Assembly: GCA_017412265.1 (NCBI GenBank)
Contig: JAFPYK010000280.1
Span: forward strand, 1 to 11,564
DNA length: 11,564 bases
Reading direction: 5' to 3'
Source: Lachnospiraceae bacterium
GTDB taxonomy: Bacteria; Bacillota; Clostridia; Lachnospirales; Lachnospiraceae
In this document: positions 7,871 to 11,564 of the stretch, one piece after another
Numbering within the stretch: position 1 is the first letter of the stretch
Layout: each line of letters starts with the position of its first letter
Notes under the pieces: generated by a model
What the model saw: the letters and a program-made list of their open reading frames with translations, nothing else
Database searches by the model: none
Told to the model about the DNA's origin: nothing
Position numbers and translations under genes: made by a program

Positions 7871-7919
7871 GGACGCAACAAAAGCGTCCCACAAACCTGC
7901 TTTATCCACTGCGGGTTTG
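7871..7919 (+). promoter_or_regulatory. Structured mRNA leader: two tandem hairpins
   Basis: Hairpin 1 is GGACGC (7871-7876), loop AACAAAA, GCGTCC (7884-7889), a perfect 6-bp stem at the predicted RNA 5' end. Hairpin 2 is CAAACCTGC (7892-7900), a 10-nt loop, GCGGGTTTG (7911-7919), a 9-bp stem with one U-G pair. Neither has a T-run, so they are not terminators. The ribosome binding site lies about 16 nt further downstream and stays free. They may stabilise the 5' end, or form part of a regulatory element. I do not recognise a known riboswitch; the loops do not match the tandem ACGR loops of mini-ykkC. Confidence 0.5.
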
Positions 7920-7950
7920 CGGTATGGTATGTGCAGGAAGGGGAGTTTCA

Positions 7951-9177
7951 ATGGAGAAGGAGCGGTCCACCCGTTCGGTGGGACTGAATTTGTTCGCGAT
8001 CAACGCGTTTGTGTACATTGCGATGTCGATGTATACGCCGTATCTGAGTGCATTTCTGCAGTCGGAGGGGCTCAGCGCGTCGCAGATCGGTATCTTGCTG
8101 GCCATCGGGCCGTTTGCCGCGCTGGTGATCCAGCCGCTGTGGGCGAGGCTCTCGGATGCGACGGGCAAGCGCCGGCTGGTGTTCTCCCTGGTGGCCCTGG
8201 GGGCGTCGGCGATGATGCTGACGACTTATATCGGCGAGGGGTTCTGGCATTATTTCCTGACCATTTTCCTCTATGCGTGCTTCGCCAATGCGATCATTCC
8301 TCTGTCGGATGCGATCCTGGTCAGCGAGGCGCACAAATACCATCTGAATTATTCGACGCTGCGGATGGGAGGCACGATCGGCTGGTCGATCACCGTGTAT
8401 CTGGGCGGCCTTCTGATGAACCGGCATCCGAATTATCTGTTCGCGCTCGGGAGCGCGGGCTACCTGCTGCTGTGCCTGCTGGGGCTTTGCCTGCCGAGAC
8501 ATGTGGACCAGGGCGAGCCCGGGGTGATGAAGCATCACCGCAAGCACGTTCTGTTTCAGAGAACAACGGGAGAGGAGCGCGGAATATTTACCAGCAGGGA
8601 GTTTATCTTCGTGCTCGGGCTTGCGTTCATCTCGCAGCTGGGAACGAACTTCAACGGCAGTTTCCTGGGCATGTATGTGATGCAGATCGGGCAGCCGAGA
8701 AGCACGATCGGCCTGCTGAATATGATCTCATCGCTCTCGGAGCTGCCGATCCTGATTCTGATTGCGAGAATCAATAAGAAAACCGGGCCGCTGAAGCTGC
8801 TGTTCTTCGCGTGCTTCATGCTGGTCCTGAGGCTTTTCTGTGTCTCCAGAGGGCTTCTCGGCACATTTATGCTGGGACAGGCGATGCAGGGACTGACCTA
8901 TATGATCGTTCATTTCTGCAGCGTTTCCTGGCTGTATGACAATGTTAAGGAGGGCAAGCTGTCCCAGGCGCAGAGCATCCTTGCGATGCTGCAGCTGGGG
9001 CTGGCGAGTATCCTCGGCAATATCTTCGGTGGAAGAATCGTGGAGGCGCTGGGACTGCAGACGGCTTATACGGCGGTCTCTGGCGCGGTCTTCGGGCTGA
9101 CGGCCCTGATTCTGGCATCGTATCTGATCTATAAATCAGGAGAGAAGAAGCGCCGGTTGGCGCAGGGAGGTGTGTAA
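7951..9177 (+). CDS. MFS transporter of the LacY/PPP-like (MFS_1_like) group
   Basis: The 408-residue integral membrane protein has about twelve hydrophobic segments and a charged central cytoplasmic loop (about 183-213, rich in His, Arg and Lys), as in the major facilitator superfamily. QPLWARLSDATGKRR (61-75) matches MFS motif A between helices 2 and 3. YSTLRMGGTIGWSI (134-147) resembles the conserved RxxGxxGW helix-5 motif of the LacY, nucleoside and phenylpropionate-type branches. It is probably a proton-coupled carrier of a small sugar, nucleoside or aromatic acid; the substrate cannot be read from sequence. The start at 7951 is chosen for GGGGAG (7940-7945) 5 nt upstream, and because N-terminal extensions to the ATGs at 7813 and 7924 are not transporter-like and have poor ribosome binding sites. 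It is the first gene of its unit, and its stop codon is one nucleotide from the next start. Confidence 0.88.
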   Translation: MEKERSTRSVGLNLFAINAFVYIAMSMYTPYLSAFLQSEGLSASQIGILLAIGPFAALVIQPLWARLSDATGKRRLVFSLVALGASAMMLTTYIGEGFWHYFLTIFLYACFANAIIPLSDAILVSEAHKYHLNYSTLRMGGTIGWSITVYLGGLLMNRHPNYLFALGSAGYLLLCLLGLCLPRHVDQGEPGVMKHHRKHVLFQRTTGEERGIFTSREFIFVLGLAFISQLGTNFNGSFLGMYVMQIGQPRSTIGLLNMISSLSELPILILIARINKKTGPLKLLFFACFMLVLRLFCVSRGLLGTFMLGQAMQGLTYMIVHFCSVSWLYDNVKEGKLSQAQSILAMLQLGLASILGNIFGGRIVEALGLQTAYTAVSGAVFGLTALILASYLIYKSGEKKRRLAQGGV

Positions 9178-9178
9178 A

Positions 9179-9637
9179 ATGAAACTGGCAGAAGCTTTGC
9201 AGGAGAGAGCGGACTTAAACCGCAGCATTGAACAGCTGCGCTCGAGAATCCAGATGAATGTTCTGGTGCAGGAGGGCGAGAAGCCCGCGGAGGACCCGCA
9301 GCGCCTGATCAAGGAGTTGGAGGAGAGCCTTGCGCGGCTGGAGGAGCTCATCTGCAAGATCAACCTGACCAACTGCAAGACCGTCGTGGACGGACAGACA
9401 CTGACGGAGCTGATTGCGAAGAAGGATGTGCTGAAGCTGCGCCAGAGCGCGCTCCGGGATATCATCTACAGTGCTTCTCAGTCCACGCACCGTGCACGTA
9501 ATACGGAGATTAAGATCCAGCCGGTGGTGAGCGTGGAGAAGCTGCAGAAGCAGTCGGATGCCGCCGCGAAGCAGCTGCGTCTTCTGGAGAACCAGATTCA
9601 GCAGGCAAACTGGCTGACGGACCTGATCGAATCCTAA
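9179..9637 (+). CDS. DIP1984 family protein (septicolysin-like, helical)
   Basis: The 152-residue protein is mostly charged alpha-helix. It has a coiled-coil-like N-terminal hairpin (about 1-65), a short DGQTLTELIAKKDVLKLR segment (71-88) and a C-terminal helical hairpin (119-145). It matches the DIP1984 family end to end: VQEGEKPAEDP, INLTN, a helix with KKDVLKLR, IKIQPVVSVEKLQKQSD and a final NWLTDL. No catalytic motif, signal peptide or membrane segment is visible. The name septicolysin is historical; from memory, comparative genomics has linked this family to RNA repair and Y RNAs, which I could not verify. The start at 9179 is set by AGGGAGG (9164-9170) 8 nt upstream; a GTG at 9170 overlaps that site. 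Start and preceding stop are one nucleotide apart, implying translational coupling with the transporter. Its own stop codon touches the 5' strand of the following RNA structure. Confidence 0.87.
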   Translation: MKLAEALQERADLNRSIEQLRSRIQMNVLVQEGEKPAEDPQRLIKELEESLARLEELICKINLTNCKTVVDGQTLTELIAKKDVLKLRQSALRDIIYSASQSTHRARNTEIKIQPVVSVEKLQKQSDAAAKQLRLLENQIQQANWLTDLIES

Positions 9638-9860
9638 TCTTCCGACGGTAGCCATCCGGGAGTGAATATCAACGCGGCAGCTGCGTAAGCTGCAGATCTA
9701 TATGATCATTGGTGGTGGGCGGTGAGCACGCCTGTGGGGTTCGAATCCCCGAGGATTCTTTATGCTCCGATATCGCAGAAGCGTAGGTAAGGATCTTGTA
9801 TTGTTACAACCGGATATTAGCCCGATGGCGAGGGCGGGTTCGGGGAACCAAACGGAAGAT
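9637..9860 (+). ncRNA. Structured RNA resembling bacterial Y RNA (YrlA-like) with a tRNA T-arm mimic
   Basis: No coding frame fits here, but the ends fold together through three collinear helices. P1 is ATCTTCCG (9637-9644) with CGGAAGAT (9853-9860), 8 bp. P2 is GCCATC-C-GGG (9651-9660) with CCCGATGGC (9821-9829), 9 bp with one bulged C. P3 is AATATC (9665-9670) with GATATT (9813-9818), 6 bp. Inside the closed loop are a hairpin at 9677-9693 (6 bp), a 5-bp/7-nt-loop arm at 9717-9733 resembling an anticodon arm, a textbook T-arm TGGGG-TTCGAAT-CCCCG (9735-9751), and a hairpin at 9796-9809. GGTTC/GAACC (9837-9849) sits at the junction beside P1. A long closing stem plus tRNA-like module is the layout of YrlA RNAs, which bind Ro/Rsr. 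No promoter was found just upstream, so it is probably processed from the operon transcript. The fold was done by hand. An ordinary tRNA is unlikely: no CCA and no normal cloverleaf. Confidence 0.58.
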
Positions 9861-9865
9861 GGACG

Positions 9866-9897
9866 CGGGGAGCTGCCGTAGAGCGGCTCCCCGTTTT
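9866..9897 (+). terminator. Intrinsic terminator of the DIP1984-ncRNA unit
   Basis: An 11-bp stem (9866-9876 with 9883-9893, core CGGGGAGC/GCTCCCCG, one U-G pair) and a 6-nt loop are followed by TTTT (9894-9897). It starts 5 nt after the proposed closing helix of the structured RNA, so it would define that RNA's 3' end. Confidence 0.88.
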
Positions 9898-9906
9898 GCG
9901 TTCGGA

Positions 9907-9935
9907 TTGAAATAGAGCCGCAAAACTGGTACACT
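9907..9935 (+). promoter_or_regulatory. Sigma-A promoter of the rRNA methyltransferase gene
   Basis: TTGAAA (9907-9912), a 17-nt spacer and TACACT (9930-9935) preceded by TGG (extended -10) form a strong promoter placed directly after the preceding terminator. The predicted start is near 9942, leaving a leader of about 67 nt with no element I recognise. Confidence 0.75.
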
Positions 9936-10008
9936 GTAGGCGGAAGAGAAGCGCATTCGCACCGGATGACGGGTGCACGGCGGGGCGGCTTCGGATGGGA
10001 GATGGATG

Positions 10009-11433
10009 ATGAAAAAAGGACAGATCTGCGAGGGCATCGCGGAGACAATGAGATTTCCGAATCGAACACTGGTGCGCTGCGAGGACGGAACGGCGGTCGT
10101 GAAGAATGCGCTTCCCGGCCAGAAGGTTCGTTTCTCGGTCAGCAAGGTGAGAAACCAGAGAGCCGAGGGGCGGCTTCTGGAGGTCCTGGAGCGGGCCCCG
10201 ATCGAGAAGACGGAGGACGTCTGCCCGAAGGCCGGCATCTGCGGGGGCTGCCTGTTCCAGACATTTCCATACGAGGAGCAGCTTCGCATCAAGGAGGGCC
10301 AGGTGCGGGAACTGCTCGCGCAGGCCGTGGAGGATCCCAGGTATGAGGGGCTCTTCCCGAGCCCGGTCAGCGAGGGCTACCGGAACAAGATGGAGTTCTC
10401 CTTCGGCGATGAGGTGAAGGACGGGCCGCTGGTGCTGGGCCTGCACAAGAGGGGGAGCTTCCACGACATCGTTCCTGCGCAGGACTGCCGGATCGTCACC
10501 GGGGATTACCGCAGGATCGTCGCCTACACGCAGGAGTATTTTGCCTCCAGAGAGATCTCTTATTATCACACATACACACATGAGGGCTATCTCCGCCACC
10601 TGGTTGTCCGCCGGGCGGTGAAGACCGGAGAGCTGCTGGTGAATCTGGTCACGACATCTGCGCAGCCGGCGAATCTGGATCTCGCGGACTACGCGGCAGG
10701 GCTTCAGGCACTGCCGTTCGACGACCGGCTGATGGGCATCCTCCACACCGTCAATGACCGCGTCTCCGATGTGGTGAGTGCGGACCGGCTGGAGGTGCTC
10801 TTCGGGCAGGAGACCATCACCGAGGAGATCCTGGGCCTGCGCTTCGAGATCTCGCCCTTCTCATTTTTTCAGACCAACTCGCTCGGCGCGGAGGTGCTCT
10901 ACGAGCAGGCAAGGCGTTATATCGGGGATACGAAGGACATGACCGTGTTCGATCTGTACTCGGGAACCGGGACGATCGCACAGATCGCAGCTCCCGTGGC
11001 GAAGAAAGTCATCGGTGTCGAGATCGTGCCGGAGGCGGTGGAGGCCGCGCGCGCGAATGCGCTGGCAAATGGGCTGGACAACTGTGAATTTATCGCGGGG
11101 GATGTGCTGAAGGTGCTGGATGAGATCGAAGAGAAGCCGGACCTGATCATCCTGGATCCGCCCAGGGACGGGATTAACCCCAAGGCCCTGAAGAAGATTC
11201 TGGCTTACGGGGTGGAGAAGATCGTCTACATCTCCTGCAAGCCGACCAGCCTGGTGCGGGATCTCGAGGAGATCCAGGCAGCGGGCTATGCGGTTGAGAA
11301 GAGCTGCGGGGTGGACATGTTCCCGCACACAGCGAATGTGGAGACGGTATGCTGCTTGTACCACCAAAAGAAGGACTTCATTTCAGTGCCCTACGAACCG
11401 AAAGATGACGGTTATATGAACCAACTGAAATAA
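10009..11433 (+). CDS. rlmD: 23S rRNA (uracil-C5)-methyltransferase, RlmD/RumA type
   Basis: The 474-residue enzyme is expected to methylate a uracil of 23S rRNA (U1939 in E. coli RlmD; some Gram-positive RlmCD enzymes also modify U747). An N-terminal TRAM-like RNA-binding domain covers about 1-65. Cys72, Cys78, Cys81 and Cys160 match the spacing of the 4Fe-4S ligands of E. coli RumA exactly (6, 3 and 79 residues apart). The SAM-dependent domain has DLYSGTGT (315-322), DPPRDG (383-388), the catalytic cysteine Cys410 in ISCKP, and MFPHTANVETV with Glu445 as the likely general base. ATGs occur at 10006 and 10009. GGGAG (9997-10001) lies 4 and 7 nt away, favouring 10009; a GTG at 9973 has no site. 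After the usual end of the fold is an extra tail of about 20 residues (DFISVPYEPKDDGYMNQLK) in more AT-rich codons. Subgroup (RlmD versus RlmCD) is uncertain. Confidence 0.92.
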   Translation: MKKGQICEGIAETMRFPNRTLVRCEDGTAVVKNALPGQKVRFSVSKVRNQRAEGRLLEVLERAPIEKTEDVCPKAGICGGCLFQTFPYEEQLRIKEGQVRELLAQAVEDPRYEGLFPSPVSEGYRNKMEFSFGDEVKDGPLVLGLHKRGSFHDIVPAQDCRIVTGDYRRIVAYTQEYFASREISYYHTYTHEGYLRHLVVRRAVKTGELLVNLVTTSAQPANLDLADYAAGLQALPFDDRLMGILHTVNDRVSDVVSADRLEVLFGQETITEEILGLRFEISPFSFFQTNSLGAEVLYEQARRYIGDTKDMTVFDLYSGTGTIAQIAAPVAKKVIGVEIVPEAVEAARANALANGLDNCEFIAGDVLKVLDEIEEKPDLIILDPPRDGINPKALKKILAYGVEKIVYISCKPTSLVRDLEEIQAAGYAVEKSCGVDMFPHTANVETVCCLYHQKKDFISVPYEPKDDGYMNQLK

Positions 11434-11466
11434 GAATGGTAATTCGAAGTTTTTGAGGGTTAATAA

Positions 11467-11564
11467 ATGTATTATCATGCATCAGCGATAGGAACTATAA
11501 AGCAACTTGAGCCGAGGATTTCAAATCATGGGGTTCCCTTAATCTACTTTTCGAAGAAAAGAGA
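11467..11564 (+). CDS. Hypothetical protein, N-terminal 32 codons only
   Basis: The ATG at 11467 has GAGGG (11455-11459) 7 nt upstream and opens a frame that stays open to the window end: MYYHASAIGTIKQLEPRISN, then HGVPLIYFSKKR. It begins 33 nt after rlmD with no terminator between, so it is probably co-transcribed. The start resembles, from memory, a clostridial family of uncharacterised proteins with YYHAS, LEPR-SNHG and VYFS elements. A His near the N-terminus followed by an IYFS-type strand is also reminiscent of ADP-ribosyltransferase-like folds (Arr, KptA), but 32 residues are too few to claim this. The stretch is clearly AT-richer than the genes before it. Confidence 0.62.
   Translation, partial: MYYHASAIGTIKQLEPRISNHGVPLIYFSKKR

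Noticed and set aside
7813..7950. Longer N-terminus of the MFS transporter from the ATG at 7813
   Set aside because: This ATG lies upstream of the predicted promoter, and the added residues are translated leader hairpins, not transporter-like sequence.
9685..9758. Ordinary tRNA gene ending with the T-arm at 9735-9751
   Set aside because: The only perfect acceptor partner lies 117 nt upstream of the T-arm end, giving a 130-nt molecule with a misplaced D-arm and no encoded CCA. The long-range P1-P3 helices explain the region better.
9637..9897. tmRNA (ssrA) or a permuted tmRNA fragment
   Set aside because: It is too short, has no tag-peptide frame and lacks the alanine-tRNA acceptor features and terminal CCA.

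Overview
The window looks like chromosomal DNA of a moderately GC-rich Gram-positive anaerobe of the Clostridia, probably Lachnospiraceae or a close relative. The evidence is a giant Cna_B/fibro-slime surface protein with a C-terminal membrane tail, an HtrA-type protease with a cytoplasmic N-tail, a clostridial-looking RlmD, good sigma-A promoters (several with extended TGn -10 boxes), strong purine-rich ribosome binding sites and classical hairpin-plus-T-run terminators. The assignment rests on gene style only.

Layout. Positions 1-827 (minus) hold most of an arginase-superfamily ureohydrolase whose C-terminus lies outside the window; it has its own promoter at 864-891. Divergent to it, 1068-2462 encodes a membrane-anchored HtrA/DegP-like serine protease with a PDZ domain, closed by a terminator. 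A separate transcription unit (promoter 2594-2622, terminator 7728-7762) carries one 1653-residue surface protein: signal peptide, acidic 16-residue repeats, fibro-slime/PA14-like domain, Cna_B domain, a long tyrosine-rich region of unknown fold, two DUF5979/DUF7601-like pilin-type domains, a second Cna_B domain, a Thr/Glu stalk and a C-terminal transmembrane segment without a proper LPXTG/PxTG sorting motif. A 13-codon upstream ORF ends inside its start codon.

The most unusual part is 7837-9897. One promoter drives a leader with two tandem hairpins, an MFS transporter of the LacY/PPP-like group, a DIP1984-family helical protein and, beginning at the DIP1984 stop codon, about 225 nt of apparently structured non-coding RNA ending just before an intrinsic terminator. 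That RNA can close on itself through three collinear long-range helices and carries a near-perfect tRNA T-arm, an architecture resembling bacterial Y RNAs (YrlA type). A DIP1984 protein next to a Y-RNA-like RNA suggests a small ribonucleoprotein or RNA-repair module. No Ro/Rsr or RtcB gene is visible in this window.

From 9907 a new promoter drives a 23S rRNA m5U methyltransferase (RlmD/RumA type, with the full iron-sulfur cysteine pattern). It is followed after 33 nt by the first 32 codons of an AT-richer, unidentified gene that runs off the window.
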